The notes beneath the pieces were generated by a model. It was not told the DNA's origin, did no database searches, and worked only from the letters and a program-made list of their open reading frames with translations. Of a DNA stretch of 64,000 nt, positions 52,017 through 61,770 are shown piece after piece; position 1 is the first letter of the stretch, and each line of letters begins with the position of its first letter. The stretch is from Lachnospiraceae bacterium (GTDB taxonomy: Bacteria > Bacillota > Clostridia > Lachnospirales > Lachnospiraceae), in contig SVEC01000002.1 of NCBI GenBank assembly GCA_015057555.1, positions 1 through 64,000 of the forward strand, in the 5' to 3' direction. A program made the position numbers and the translations under genes.

Positions 52017-52051
52017 AAAAACCCTTGAAAATATGATTTTCAAGGGTTTTT
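52017..52051. terminator. bidirectional terminator between sigE and tRNA-Leu
   Basis: A perfect 16-pair stem (52017-52032 with 52036-52051) with core ACCCTTGAAAAT has an A-tract on one side and a T-tract on the other. It can end both the plus-strand sigE transcript and the minus-strand tRNA transcript. Confidence 0.9.
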
Positions 52052-52055
52052 ATAA

Positions 52056-52138
52056 TGCCGGTGGTGGGACTTGAACCCACACGTGGTTACCCACAACAGA
52101 TTTTGAGTCTGCATCGTCTGCCATTCCGACACACCGGC
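52056..52138 (-). tRNA. tRNA-Leu (anticodon CAA)
   Basis: The 83-base gene has a 7-pair acceptor stem (GCCGGTG/CACCGGC), a T arm with GTTCAAGTCC, and a long variable arm as in tRNA-Leu. The anticodon loop CTCAAAA gives CAA, which reads UUG. The discriminator base is A. The 3' CCA is not encoded. A promoter lies just upstream (52150-52178). Confidence 0.95.
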
Positions 52139-52149
52139 GAACAAGTGAA

Positions 52150-52178
52150 AATATAGCATACTTTCACTTATATGTCAA
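52150..52178 (-). promoter_or_regulatory. promoter of tRNA-Leu
   Basis: TTGACA (52178-52173), a 17-base spacer and TATATT (52155-52150) on the minus strand place the start a few bases before the tRNA. The spacer and downstream part contain AAGTGAAA/TTTCACTT, an inverted repeat that may also act on readthrough from the sortase gene. Confidence 0.78.
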
Positions 52179-52183
52179 GGACA

Positions 52184-53041
52184 CTAGTCCTCTATCTTCT
52201 TCGCCACTACTACAAATCTTCCATTAGTAGTATGATATGCACAGGTTGATAAAGTTATTAGCTTATCACCATATTTTACATCATTAATTATGGTATAAGG
52301 AGTCATACTAACACAATTCTTAACATAATTCATAAATTCTTCTTCAGAAGAAGCGTCAAAGAACTGATAATACTTAAATCCAGTATAATCAACCTCATAT
52401 ATCTTAGTTCTAAAAGCAGCTATAACCTCATAGGTTGCATCTCCGTGAATAGTATCAAAGGTAAAGGTTTTATGCTTCTCATAGAAATCTTCACTCTCAT
52501 ACTCAAGTAAATCATGAAACATCTTACCTGTATGCATATTATGGCCGTAAATTAATATATTATCACTCATAATAACATCACTACTTGTATCAATAAATAG
52601 AGTTCCTGCAGAGCTGCTCTGCTTTTCAAAATCTCTATAAATATAATATTCTTCCTCATACATAGACTGCATAACAGGATAATCTATGTCTGTATCTTCT
52701 ATTTTAATCCATCCAATAAAATCATTGTTTTGTTTATATAAACGAGCGAATTTTTTTTGAACCAAGGTACCATCAAAATTAATGTATTTTACTTCCTGAA
52801 CTTCACCTGCATCCGTCTCAGTAGCAACTACAACTTCTTCATACATACTATCAAATACAACATCCTCATCCTCTTCTATAACTAAATCTTTAAGATCATC
52901 AACTGTATCCTCGCTTTTTTTACTTTCCATAAAATATGATATTAAGTATATTGCACAGCCAATAAATATAGCTATGAATAAAACCAATAAGCAGTTATAA
53001 ATAATTCTATTTCTTTTTGCTTTTTTCTTATTATCTGACAT
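52184..53041 (-). CDS. class B sortase
   Basis: The 285-residue protein has a membrane helix (about 11-31), an acidic stalk and a sortase catalytic domain with His in IYGHNMHTGKMF, Cys in TLSTCAYHTTNGRFVVVA, and the following Arg. Insertion segments (YYQFFDASSEEEFMNYV) mark the class B type. Sortases cleave a C-terminal sorting signal and join proteins to peptidoglycan; a substrate with such a signal is not visible nearby. ATG 53041 follows GGGAG. Confidence 0.9.
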   Translation of the reverse strand: MSDNKKKAKRNRIIYNCLLVLFIAIFIGCAIYLISYFMESKKSEDTVDDLKDLVIEEDEDVVFDSMYEEVVVATETDAGEVQEVKYINFDGTLVQKKFARLYKQNNDFIGWIKIEDTDIDYPVMQSMYEEEYYIYRDFEKQSSSAGTLFIDTSSDVIMSDNILIYGHNMHTGKMFHDLLEYESEDFYEKHKTFTFDTIHGDATYEVIAAFRTKIYEVDYTGFKYYQFFDASSEEEFMNYVKNCVSMTPYTIINDVKYGDKLITLSTCAYHTTNGRFVVVAKKIED

Positions 53042-53065
53042 ATTTTTCTCCCATTATTCTAAAGT

Positions 53066-53094
53066 AGAAAAACCCGAGAGTATCGGGTTTTTCT
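53066..53094 (-). terminator. terminator after the Nudix gene
   Basis: AGAAAAACCCGA (53066-53077) pairs with TCGGGTTTTTCT (53083-53094) around GAGTA. The A-rich left arm yields a U-run on the minus strand; the stem lies eight bases after the Nudix stop. Confidence 0.8.
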
Positions 53095-53101
53095 AGCTTT
53101 C

Positions 53102-53554
53102 TTAAAAGTACTTCTTACTTCCCCACAAATTATTCTTCTTAAGGGACATATATTCCTCATATGCCTGTTCAAGAATCTGTTTCTCATTAGGAAATTTAAG
53201 AAGATGATACGCTTCATGGTACTTGTAGTAACCTGAATCCATAAAATATTCTTCTTTTTGTGGCTTGCTATAATAGCTGTCAGCCATCATAAGATACCAA
53301 TGAACATCCTTATTAACAACATCATAAGAGGTATTAAAGGTATAGCTACTCTTACCAACGTATTTGATAATCTGAGCTTTAACACCTGTTTCCTCACGAA
53401 CCTCTCTTAAAGCTGTCTCGTTATGTTGTTCATCCTTTTCTACCGTTCCCTTTGGTAGAACCCATCCTTCATACTTGTTCTTATAATTCTTATAGAGTAA
53501 TAATATTTTACCTCTGAAGATTACCACACCACCACAGCTAGTTGCTTCTATCAT
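53102..53554 (-). CDS. Nudix hydrolase
   Basis: The 150-residue protein contains the full Nudix box, GTVEKDEQHNETALREVREETGV, with REVREE metal ligands, at about residues 36-58. It hydrolyses a nucleoside diphosphate linked to another group; the substrate is unknown. The C-terminal helical part (LLKFPNEKQILEQAYEEYMSL) is typical of Ap4A-hydrolase-like members. It has its own promoter and terminator. Confidence 0.9.
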   Translation of the reverse strand: MIEATSCGGVVIFRGKILLLYKNYKNKYEGWVLPKGTVEKDEQHNETALREVREETGVKAQIIKYVGKSSYTFNTSYDVVNKDVHWYLMMADSYYSKPQKEEYFMDSGYYKYHEAYHLLKFPNEKQILEQAYEEYMSLKKNNLWGSKKYF

Positions 53555-53598
53555 CGCAATTCCTCCTGTAATTTAGGGTGTGAACATACATTGGAAAT

Positions 53599-53627
53599 AT
53601 TATAACAAATTTATTACTAGTTATCAA
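53599..53627 (-). promoter_or_regulatory. promoter of the Nudix gene
   Basis: TTGATA (53627-53622), 17-base spacer, TATAAT (53604-53599) with an upstream TG (extended -10) on the minus strand, 45 bases before the start codon. Confidence 0.78.
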
Positions 53628-53671
53628 GAAATATTATTCTATTGGTAGATATTATATTTATCACAGCATAA

Positions 53672-55180
53672 TCACCTATTATAATAAGCATCAAAAATTT
53701 GTTTAGCAACCCATGTTCCTGATACTCCATAAGTATTATAATCTTCTACAATAACACAAACAACAAGGTCTGGATTGTCAGGATTAGAAAAACCAACAAA
53801 CCATGAATTACAATTTCCTTCATTATCATACTCAGCTGTTCCTGTTTTTCCCGCCACATCATAGGAAGATCCACTAAAATAACTACTAGCAGTTCCATAA
53901 TCACACACAGACTTCATATAATCTGTAAGTATCTGAGCCTCCTCACTAGTCATTAGCTCTCCATAGGATTTACTTTTGAATTTTTTAACATTTCCACCAT
54001 CATCATTTTCAACACGCTCCATAAGATATGGTTCCATCAATACTCCACCATTTGCAATGGCACACATAATCAAAGCATTATGAAGTGGTGTAATCTCAGT
54101 ATTACCCTGTCCGATAGCAGTTTGTGGAAGCTCGTCTCTTCTACTGCTTGAATCAATATCAAAGCTAGAGACACTATAATCTCCATCATATGGCAGTTCA
54201 CTATTATATAGTAATCCGTCCATTGATTCCCTAAATTTACCATAATCCAAGTCTACTCCAATATTAGCAAAGGAAACATTGCAGGAATATGCCAAGGAGT
54301 CCTTAAGTGACTCTGTATAATGAGCTGTGTCATCATTACAATGAATATCTACACCAGTGAATATTTCGCTACCATAACAGTCATAGGTATAATTATTGTA
54401 AGTATCAGGATTCTCTCTAATATATTCTAATAAGGTCATAACCTTAAAGGTTGAACCTGGGGCATACAAACCCTGAGTAGCTCTATTTAGTAAAATTGTA
54501 CTACTTGAGCCTTCATCAGTTTGAAGATATTCCCATAGATAATCAATCTCTGATGGATTATAGTCTGGTTTTGATAACATAACTCTAATCTTTCCAGATG
54601 ATGGTTCTATAGCTATAACAGCTCCCTCACAATATCCCATTGCATTGTACGCAGCAGTTTGAAGGTCAAAGTCAACAGTTGTTATAACATTATCTCCACG
54701 ATTTTTTTCTTCCGATAAACCCTTAACAACCTTCTCAAAAATATTAATATGAGAACGAAGCATATAAAAATTACCTTCTAGCTCTAATCCTGATTTACCA
54801 TATTTATCATATCCTGTCACATGGGCAAAGGTATTGGCATAGGGGTAGCTTCTAACAGTTTTTCCCTCTTCATCAGTGGTACTTGTAGCAATTACAACAC
54901 CATCACTGGTAATAATGTCACCTTTTTCGACATCATCAGCAAAACTATCCTGTCTTATATTCCTTGAGTTTGCAATAACTGTTTCAGCCTTAAATTCCAT
55001 AAAATAAATAACATAGGCAATCATTGCAACGAATACTATTACCATAGAATAGGTAATTACCAATATAGGCTTATTCTTTATTTTATTGTTGTTGGAACGT
55101 TCCCTTTCCTTGGCCAGGAATTCCTGTTCTGGCGTTAAGGGCTGCTTGTTCCTTTCTAATTCGTTCTTTTTCTTTTTCAT
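53672..55180 (-). CDS. class B penicillin-binding transpeptidase (PbpA/FtsI type)
   Basis: The 502-residue protein has a charged cytoplasmic start of about 35 residues, one membrane helix (37-60), a short dimerisation part and the transpeptidase domain. STFK lies near residue 244, SCN follows at about 290 and KTGTAE near 445. It is the cognate of the SEDS protein directly upstream. Its N-terminus overlaps the end of that gene by 98 bases in another frame, yet ATG 55180 has a good AGAGG site at nine bases. Division or sporulation role, inferred from the SEDS partner. Confidence 0.9.
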   Translation of the reverse strand: MKKKKNELERNKQPLTPEQEFLAKERERSNNNKIKNKPILVITYSMVIVFVAMIAYVIYFMEFKAETVIANSRNIRQDSFADDVEKGDIITSDGVVIATSTTDEEGKTVRSYPYANTFAHVTGYDKYGKSGLELEGNFYMLRSHINIFEKVVKGLSEEKNRGDNVITTVDFDLQTAAYNAMGYCEGAVIAIEPSSGKIRVMLSKPDYNPSEIDYLWEYLQTDEGSSSTILLNRATQGLYAPGSTFKVMTLLEYIRENPDTYNNYTYDCYGSEIFTGVDIHCNDDTAHYTESLKDSLAYSCNVSFANIGVDLDYGKFRESMDGLLYNSELPYDGDYSVSSFDIDSSSRRDELPQTAIGQGNTEITPLHNALIMCAIANGGVLMEPYLMERVENDDGGNVKKFKSKSYGELMTSEEAQILTDYMKSVCDYGTASSYFSGSSYDVAGKTGTAEYDNEGNCNSWFVGFSNPDNPDLVVCVIVEDYNTYGVSGTWVAKQIFDAYYNR

Positions 55181-56510
55181 GCTTTATAACCTCTTTGTTA
55201 TGAATAACATATACTCCTTGAATGATTGCAAATATAACTAAGGTACTTGTAACCGAGCTTACTCCGTAGCTTACAAGAGGAAGTGTTACTCCCGTAGAAG
55301 GAATAAACTTTGTAACACCACCTAGATTTAACAATGTCTGAACAATAAATAATATTGAATAACCAAATGCTGCATATTTGTAAAATGGTTGTCTAATTCT
55401 CATAGCCACAACAGCAAAAGAAATATAAACACTTAACATAACCAATATCAAGCAAAGACCAAATACAACGCCTAACTCCTCGCATATAGCTGAAAAAATA
55501 AAATCACTTTCACTTACAGGTATGTAATCCGCCTTACCCATATAAAGTCCGGTCCCCATATATCCACCGGTTCCTATAGCAAATAGGGATTGAGACACCT
55601 GATATCCACCTGTATCAATAAACTTAAAAGGATCCTTCCATGCCTCTACTCTAACCATAACATGATAGAACAAGGTATCTTTAAATAATGTGGCAGCCAT
55701 AAGTACAGCTCCTACTCCTAGCCCTACACCTCCTATGAGAAAGATTGGTCTCGAGGTAGCCAGATATACCATACATACGTAGGTAATATAAAATATAACT
55801 GCCGCTCCTAAATCCTTCTCCAATACCAATACTAACATAAATATTGCTGATATTATTGCATTGACCATAATATCCATAAAGGTATTAGCTTTAACTAGCA
55901 TACATGCCACAAAGAACACAAATAATATTTTTACAAACTCCATAGGCTGCAAAGATAAGCTTCCAAGCTTTATCCAGTTTCGAGAACCGTAGCTCTCATA
56001 GCCCAAGCCGGGTATAAAAACTGTTAACAACAGAATTATACCTGCAATACCATAAAACACGCCCATATTTCTAAGGTTTTTATATTTGGACATAATGTAA
56101 GGTATAAATGCAGACAAAATCAGAGCAGCTGTAGCAAGAACAAACTGTTTAATTGCTAAGCTAAAATCCAATCTTGTTAACATAATATATCCTATGAGCA
56201 GTAAAAACGCAGTATTATTAGTCAATAATCTTGAGGATTCTTTATATATTGAATGGAATAAAACCATATAAAGCACTGCTACAAATATTTGAATTCCGTA
56301 AAATATTAGTAGCTTAAAAGAACCCTCTCTAAGATACATAGTAAAATAACACAGAAAATGTATAATAAAAACATACACTATCTGCTTATTTAATTGTTTA
56401 CGTTTGTCTTTTTCGTCCTTTGAACCAAGAATCGAAAAACACTTTACTGTGTAAAGCACCATAAATACAATTATCAGATACTTTGACACCTCACATAAAA
56501 TATTAAGCAT
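55083..56510 (-). CDS. SEDS glycosyltransferase, FtsW/RodA/SpoVE family
   Basis: The 475-residue protein has about ten to twelve membrane helices. SEDS features are GSRNWIKLGSLSLQPMEFVKI, LEKDLGAA with the catalytic-type Asp, and ESDFIFSAICEELG. The final helix region is TGVTLPLVSYGVSSV, and a long charged C-terminal tail follows. It is separate from rodA at 16458-17576 and partners with the transpeptidase after it. In Lachnospiraceae such pairs can serve septal or sporulation wall synthesis. The start overlaps the U32 gene stop as TAATG. Confidence 0.9.
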   Translation of the reverse strand: MLNILCEVSKYLIIVFMVLYTVKCFSILGSKDEKDKRKQLNKQIVYVFIIHFLCYFTMYLREGSFKLLIFYGIQIFVAVLYMVLFHSIYKESSRLLTNNTAFLLLIGYIMLTRLDFSLAIKQFVLATAALILSAFIPYIMSKYKNLRNMGVFYGIAGIILLLTVFIPGLGYESYGSRNWIKLGSLSLQPMEFVKILFVFFVACMLVKANTFMDIMVNAIISAIFMLVLVLEKDLGAAVIFYITYVCMVYLATSRPIFLIGGVGLGVGAVLMAATLFKDTLFYHVMVRVEAWKDPFKFIDTGGYQVSQSLFAIGTGGYMGTGLYMGKADYIPVSESDFIFSAICEELGVVFGLCLILVMLSVYISFAVVAMRIRQPFYKYAAFGYSILFIVQTLLNLGGVTKFIPSTGVTLPLVSYGVSSVTSTLVIFAIIQGVYVIHNKEVIKHEKEKERIRKEQAALNARTGIPGQGKGTFQQQ

Positions 56511-58915
56511 TACTCCACTCCTCTATTAAAGTGACCATTGGTGAAATTATTATTTTTTTTAGAAAAACTATCTAGGCTGTTCCCAGACACATATAATTTC
56601 ACCACATCAAGTATTTCCTTTACATTATTCTCATCCTCTATAGTAAAATTAACTCTAAGTGCTTTTATATTTGCAGCTTCAAGAAAATTCTTATCTAACT
56701 GTTCAAAAATCATATAAGGAATACCATTGTATATTACATTACAGCATTCATCACACTTAGCACTTGCATAAAATACATTATTTTTATCATCCTTTATCTT
56801 AAGTATGGAATTAGAACTATTACAGCCCTGTTTATTCTTTATAACACACTGTGCCGAAAGCATAACCTGATGATATTCATATGCAACCATATGGTTATCT
56901 CCTGAACTAAAAACTGATAATTCCTTTTTATTAAGTTCCTTAGGCATCTCATATACTATATTAGGAATTATTGACTTTAAAAATTCTCTAGCATAATTAT
57001 TATAGGCATAAACGCCATCACCACATATTACCTTTAACCTAGAACATAGATTAATATTTTTCTTTGCATATTCTACATAAGCAAAAAGTCCATCTATATT
57101 TCCAATATATATACCACTAATATTATCATTTGGCAAATACTTAGCCATATCAAAGGAGTTTTTTACAATCAATGGCAAGGATATAAATATATTAATATGA
57201 TTCTTCCTTAATATATCAATTACCCCGACCCTTAAACTACTCTTATATATATTTGGAGGCATAATTATTCCATTTATAAAATCCTCCTTAGCAACTAGCC
57301 TTAGCTGTTCTAATGTACTAACTCCTACATTTATTTCTGGATTAATGCCCTTTGTATTAACTGTTGATGTAGTTAACAATCTTGCTATATCAGTAAAGTA
57401 ACCATTAAAGCATTCCCTTTTAAATTTTTCGCAAATCCTTGACTCTAATGCTTCAATTGCATTTCTTCTAAGACATTTAATTGCACTAGCTGGCACAAAA
57501 GCATTTTTATCAACTTGAAGATTAAGTTCATTATAAATATACTGAGTATTACCTAGCTGTGACAGTTTTTTCCTTATGTCTTCTATGTCAGCATATTTTC
57601 CACGCGATTCCTCAACAACATCTCCTGTGATTGTAACATCAACGTAGCTATCAAAAACCATTCTTCCTAAATGAAGAGATATTGGCTCACCTAAAATCGC
57701 CTTGAATTCTGCATCTAACTCATACTTTAATTGCTTATGGATGATATTTGTAGATATATCATCTATAAGATGATTACATCTGGTTCTAAGAGCAACCTGT
57801 CCAATCTTTACCATCTTAGTTTTAGGACATTTTAGCCTTACCTCAGCATTTTTCTTTGCTTCTACACCAGAGGTTATCTCTATTAGATTACCATCATTTA
57901 GCTTTATCTCAATTACATCCTGTTTATATAAGTCCTGATATAGACTTAAATTCACTTCACCATCTTTAATATAAGTAATTTTACCAATTTCAACACCTTG
58001 ATTATTTGGTCTATCCTTAGATATCATATGATGTCCATTATGCATAAAATAATAGCTTTCACAGAATCCACCACGATTGTATATATTAGCTAATTTGAAT
58101 TTCAAATCTAAGGCCTTTTGCTCATTATAACAACCATCCACATAATCCTCAGCTATCTGTTTATATGCATCTACAGCTGATGCTACATAATAATCGTTTT
58201 TCATTCTTCCTTCTATCTTAAGGGAGTCTATACCTGCATCTATAAGCTTTGGTACCTCTGTCAGGGTACACATATCCTTCATAGATAATATATACTCACC
58301 ATCATAGCATTTACGACATGGCTGAGCACATCTACCTCTATTACCACTACGCCCACCAGCCATAGAGCTCATAAGACATCTACCACTATAGGAATAACAC
58401 ATGGCTCCATGAACAAAAGACTCTATCTCAACATCAACAGACTCCTTAATACCACGAATCTCCTCTAAAGACATTTCCCTTGCTGTAACTATACGACTAG
58501 CTCCCATATCTTTCATGGCCTGTGCTGAATACTTTGATGTAATATTCATCTGTGTGCTACAATGAATATGAATATCTGGAAAATATTCTTTAATATACTT
58601 AAACACGCCAATATCCTGAACTATAACTGCATCTAGTCCAGCCTCATAATATGGCAATAAATAATCATATAATTCATCTATTTCATTGTTCTTAAATAGC
58701 GTATTTACTGTGAGATATAGTGAAGTACCGTGAATATGTGCATAGTCAATAGCCTGTAAAGAATTCTCCAAATCAAAATTTGTAGCATAGGCTCTTGCAC
58801 CAAATCTAAAGCCGCCAAAATAGCAGGCATCAGCGCCTGCATTAATAGCGGCTTTCATAATATCAAAGGAACCACAAGGTGCCAAAATTTCAGGTCTTTT
58901 TATAAAATTAGTCAT
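56510..58915 (-). CDS. U32 family peptidase-like protein with DUF3656-type extension
   Basis: The 801-residue protein begins ILAPCGSFDIMKAAINAGADACYFGG, the U32 start. It has the cysteine cluster region HGAMCYSYSGRCLMSSMAGGRSGNRGRCAQPCRK with CxxC-like spacing. The extension matches the layout of RlhA-type U32 proteins, which hydroxylate 23S rRNA C2501 in E. coli. Many members are not true peptidases. ATG 58915 follows AAAAGGG and overlaps the zapA stop by eight bases; a frame to 58987 is weaker. Confidence 0.85.
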   Translation of the reverse strand: MTNFIKRPEILAPCGSFDIMKAAINAGADACYFGGFRFGARAYATNFDLENSLQAIDYAHIHGTSLYLTVNTLFKNNEIDELYDYLLPYYEAGLDAVIVQDIGVFKYIKEYFPDIHIHCSTQMNITSKYSAQAMKDMGASRIVTAREMSLEEIRGIKESVDVEIESFVHGAMCYSYSGRCLMSSMAGGRSGNRGRCAQPCRKCYDGEYILSMKDMCTLTEVPKLIDAGIDSLKIEGRMKNDYYVASAVDAYKQIAEDYVDGCYNEQKALDLKFKLANIYNRGGFCESYYFMHNGHHMISKDRPNNQGVEIGKITYIKDGEVNLSLYQDLYKQDVIEIKLNDGNLIEITSGVEAKKNAEVRLKCPKTKMVKIGQVALRTRCNHLIDDISTNIIHKQLKYELDAEFKAILGEPISLHLGRMVFDSYVDVTITGDVVEESRGKYADIEDIRKKLSQLGNTQYIYNELNLQVDKNAFVPASAIKCLRRNAIEALESRICEKFKRECFNGYFTDIARLLTTSTVNTKGINPEINVGVSTLEQLRLVAKEDFINGIIMPPNIYKSSLRVGVIDILRKNHINIFISLPLIVKNSFDMAKYLPNDNISGIYIGNIDGLFAYVEYAKKNINLCSRLKVICGDGVYAYNNYAREFLKSIIPNIVYEMPKELNKKELSVFSSGDNHMVAYEYHQVMLSAQCVIKNKQGCNSSNSILKIKDDKNNVFYASAKCDECCNVIYNGIPYMIFEQLDKNFLEAANIKALRVNFTIEDENNVKEILDVVKLYVSGNSLDSFSKKNNNFTNGHFNRGVE

Positions 58916-59312
58916 TTCTACCCTTTTCAGCTTCAAGCTGGATAATTTTTCTCTGAAGAGCATTAATCTGCTCTTTATATTCTTCAATCATTCTCATAGC
59001 AGACTCATGTTTAATCTGTGACTCAATAACCTCATGTCTAAGGTCGTAAAGTTGCTGCTCTTTATTAGTATCTTCAGATACCATACTGTCAGCCTGATTC
59101 TTAGCCTTAAAATAATCGTCTGCAATATTAAGTGCAAGTAAAACACCTTGATATTCAGTATTCATTCTTCTATACTGGTCTGAAGCCTTACACTCATTAA
59201 TCTTATTATTTATATATGTAGCCACATTCTGGAGATATTCCTCTCCCTCATAACCACTTAATGTATATACTTTATTATTAATAACAACAGGTATATCTAC
59301 TTTCTTAGCCAT
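58908..59312 (-). CDS. zapA: cell division protein ZapA
   Basis: The 134-residue protein has the ZapA head (VDIPVVINNKVYTLSGYEGEEYLQNVATYINNKI) and a C-terminal coiled coil of about 55 residues. ZapA crosslinks FtsZ protofilaments. ATG 59312 follows AAGGAG. It is upstream of the U32 gene as in B. subtilis, where yrrN/yrrO encode U32 proteins in another place; here the linkage is direct and translationally coupled. Confidence 0.92.
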   Translation of the reverse strand: MAKKVDIPVVINNKVYTLSGYEGEEYLQNVATYINNKINECKASDQYRRMNTEYQGVLLALNIADDYFKAKNQADSMVSEDTNKEQQLYDLRHEVIESQIKHESAMRMIEEYKEQINALQRKIIQLEAEKGRND

Positions 59313-59327
59313 TTGTTTTTCTCCTTA

Positions 59328-60332
59328 CTAATCCTTCTTCATAAGATGTTCTAAACCAAAATGCTTATAGCAATGTTCTGTAACCATTCTACCACGAGGT
59401 GTTCGATTAATAAAGCCATTTTTTATAAGATATGGCTCATAAACATCCTCTAAAGTTCCTGAATCCTCCCCTATGGCAGCAGCCAAGGTGTCTAAACCAA
59501 CCGGACCACCACCAAATTTATTAATCATGGTCATAAGAACACTTCTATCTACATTATCAAGACCCTGAGAGTCTACCTCTAGCCTATCAAGAGCTGTCTT
59601 AGCAACATCAAAATTAATGTTACCCTCGTACTCAACCTCGGCAAAATCTCTAACTCTCTTAAGTAGTCTATTAGCAAGTCTAGGTGTTCCTCTAGAACGT
59701 TTAGCAATCTCTAAGGCACCTTCATCATCTATCTTAACGCCAAGAACCTTTGCAGAACGGATAATAATCTGCATAAGCTCCATAACATTATAAAATTCAA
59801 GTTTATTTACCACACCAAATCTATCCCTAAGTGGTGCTGTAAGCATACCAGCTCTAGTTGTGGCACCAACAAGGGTGAATTTAGGAAGATCAATACGAAT
59901 AGATCTGGCTCCTGCACCCTTACCTACAACTATATCGATGGCAAAATCCTCCATTGCAGGATAAAGAACCTCTTCCACCTGCTTATTAAGACGATGAATC
60001 TCGTCTATAAATAGAACATCCCCCTCAGCTAAGTTGTTAAGTATAGCAGCTAATTCGCCTGGTTTTTCAATGGCTGGACCAGATGTAATCTTTAGATTAA
60101 CTCCCATCTCTTGAGCAACTATTCCTGCTAAAGTGGTCTTTCCAAGTCCTGGAGGTCCATATAACAGCACATGGTCTAGGGTTTCATTTCTCTGCTTTGC
60201 AGCCTCAATGAATACCTTAAGATTCTTCTTAGCCTTTTCCTGACCAATATATTCAGATATACTAGATGGTCTTAGCCCCTGTTCAATTTTATCATCCTCG
60301 GTAATAATATCCGCGTTAATTATTCGTTCCAT
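59328..60332 (-). CDS. ruvB: Holliday junction branch migration helicase RuvB
   Basis: The 334-residue AAA+ protein has the Walker [10 protein letters not shown] (near residue 60), DEIHRLN, a sensor GATTRAG, and the C-terminal winged helix with TPRGR. It forms hexamers on both arms of the junction bound by RuvA. It follows ruvA by 22 bases. RuvC is not seen; RecU at 36076-36612 probably provides resolution. Confidence 0.97.
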   Translation of the reverse strand: MERIINADIITEDDKIEQGLRPSSISEYIGQEKAKKNLKVFIEAAKQRNETLDHVLLYGPPGLGKTTLAGIVAQEMGVNLKITSGPAIEKPGELAAILNNLAEGDVLFIDEIHRLNKQVEEVLYPAMEDFAIDIVVGKGAGARSIRIDLPKFTLVGATTRAGMLTAPLRDRFGVVNKLEFYNVMELMQIIIRSAKVLGVKIDDEGALEIAKRSRGTPRLANRLLKRVRDFAEVEYEGNINFDVAKTALDRLEVDSQGLDNVDRSVLMTMINKFGGGPVGLDTLAAAIGEDSGTLEDVYEPYLIKNGFINRTPRGRMVTEHCYKHFGLEHLMKKD

Positions 60333-60354
60333 AAAATAATATCTGTACCTCTAA

Positions 60355-60960
60355 TTACATAATATTTTTAAGTGATGCTTTAATAAGAGCTTCTACTGTA
60401 TCATAGCTACCATTCAAAGCAGTTTTCTTAACAATCTTATATGCCTCAGATTCTGAATATCCAAGTGCATTAAGAGCTAGTACCGCATCACCTATAATAT
60501 CATCTCCCACCTTCTCTGACAAGCTATCATCAGTGGATTCTGGTGTTCCAAACACATCCTCAAGCTTAAACTTATCCTTTAGCTCTATAACTGCTTTTTG
60601 AGCTGTTTTAGGACCAACACCATTCGCCTTAGCTATAGCTTTATAATCACCTGCTATAATAGCCATTCTAAGCTCATCCATAGTAAGAGCTGACATAATA
60701 GAAAGTGCATTTCTAGGACCTATTCCACTTACACCAATAAGTAGCTTAAATGCTTCTATCTCATCCTTTGTAAGAAAACCAAACAAGCTAATGTCATCCT
60801 CACGAACATTCATATAGGTATATATTGTTCTTTCCTCATGAAGAGAAAGCTTAGATATTACATTAGAACTGGTCATAATCTTAAAACCAACATTATTGCT
60901 TTCTACTACAATGTAATCAATGTCAATATCTTCAATTGTACCTTTAATATATGCAAACAT
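60355..60960 (-). CDS. ruvA: Holliday junction DNA-binding protein RuvA
   Basis: The 201-residue protein has the OB fold (MFAYIKGTIEDIDIDYIVVESNNVGFKI), two helix-hairpin-helix motifs (ISGIGPRNALSIMSAL and ANGVGPKTAQKAVIELKDK) and the C-terminal RuvB-binding domain after an acidic linker. It binds the four-way junction and loads RuvB. ATG 60960 follows TTTAGGTG. Confidence 0.96.
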   Translation of the reverse strand: MFAYIKGTIEDIDIDYIVVESNNVGFKIMTSSNVISKLSLHEERTIYTYMNVREDDISLFGFLTKDEIEAFKLLIGVSGIGPRNALSIMSALTMDELRMAIIAGDYKAIAKANGVGPKTAQKAVIELKDKFKLEDVFGTPESTDDSLSEKVGDDIIGDAVLALNALGYSESEAYKIVKKTALNGSYDTVEALIKASLKNIM

Positions 60961-60983
60961 TACCTACACCTAAATCCTTCTTC

Positions 60984-61013
60984 AAAAAAGAGTGTTGCCA
61001 GAAGCAACACTCT
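60984..61013 (-). terminator. terminator after the second DivIVA gene
   Basis: Stem AGAGTGTTGC (60989-60998) with GCAACACTCT (61004-61013) around CAGAA; the A-run at 60984-60989 gives the U-tract on the minus strand. It lies 13 bases after the stop. Confidence 0.85.
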
Positions 61014-61025
61014 ATGTAATACATC

Positions 61026-61652
61026 TTATAAGAACTCGAAGTCCATCTCTTCCTCTTCTTCGCCATCGCCAATCATCATACGCTCTGGCTTTCTAGCATC
61101 CTCAATCTCGCCTACGAAGATTTCGTCATCATCATCCTCATCAGCAAATGGCTTCTTAGCAGGAGCTTCCTCTGCAGCCTTCTTAAAGAATCTTGATGAA
61201 GCTGACTCCTCCTTAACAGGCTCTACCTTAACCTCTGGTTCTTTAACAGGTTCCACTTTTGGTTCTACCTTAATCTCAACCTTCACATCTTCCTTAACGG
61301 AAGTTTTTCCAAGCTTTTCAGCTTCAGCCTTAGCCTTAGCAATAATATCCTTCGCAGTTGCCTCAGCATCCTTAATAATTTTATCAGCCTGTGCCTTAGC
61401 AGCTGGACTATTTGAACCTACAGCATCATTCTCAGCCTCAGCAAGCTTATTCTCAAGTTCAAACATCTTGAGTCTGTTTTCCTGAAGAGATGAAGTAAGC
61501 TTCTCATAATCAGAAGACATCTTGTTATACTTATTAAAAAGCTCCTCGTACTCTTTATATACAGAATCCTTAAAATCTTCTACGTCTGTAGTCTTATAAC
61601 CAAATAAACCTTTTTTAAATGCTTTTGCCTTAATATCAAGTGGTTGTAACAT
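61026..61652 (-). CDS. second DivIVA-domain protein, 208 aa
   Basis: The N-terminus (MLQPLDIKAKAFKKGLFGYKTTDVEDFKDSVYKEYEELF) is a DivIVA head. A coiled coil runs from about 25 to 110, then a Lys/Glu/Val/Pro repeat (about 95-140) and an acidic end. It is shorter than the paralogue at 10894-12036 and could mark different sites, for example poles against septa. ATG 61652 follows GGAGG; a TTG is one codon upstream. Promoter at 61688-61709 is divergent from the YprB-like gene. Confidence 0.82.
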   Translation of the reverse strand: MLQPLDIKAKAFKKGLFGYKTTDVEDFKDSVYKEYEELFNKYNKMSSDYEKLTSSLQENRLKMFELENKLAEAENDAVGSNSPAAKAQADKIIKDAEATAKDIIAKAKAEAEKLGKTSVKEDVKVEIKVEPKVEPVKEPEVKVEPVKEESASSRFFKKAAEEAPAKKPFADEDDDDEIFVGEIEDARKPERMMIGDGEEEEEMDFEFL

Positions 61653-61687
61653 CAAAATTTCCTCCGTACAGTTATTTCTAATATAAA

Positions 61688-61714
61688 ATTATAACATACA
61701 AAGCAAAAAATACA
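61688..61714 (-). promoter_or_regulatory. promoter of the second divIVA gene
   Basis: Extended -10 TGTTATAAT on the minus strand (TATAAT at 61693-61688). A weak TTGTAT lies 16 bases upstream (35-like). The start codon is about 36 bases downstream. Confidence 0.55.
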
Positions 61715-61770
61715 AGCAAAAAATCTTATGTAAATTAATAGTATAATTATAAAACTTATTAAACAAATTA

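Noticed and set aside
60838-61485. Plus-strand frame of 215 codons, Ser-rich
   Set aside because: Antisense to ruvA and the second divIVA gene, crossing their terminator, with composition mirrored from Glu/Ala/Lys codons.
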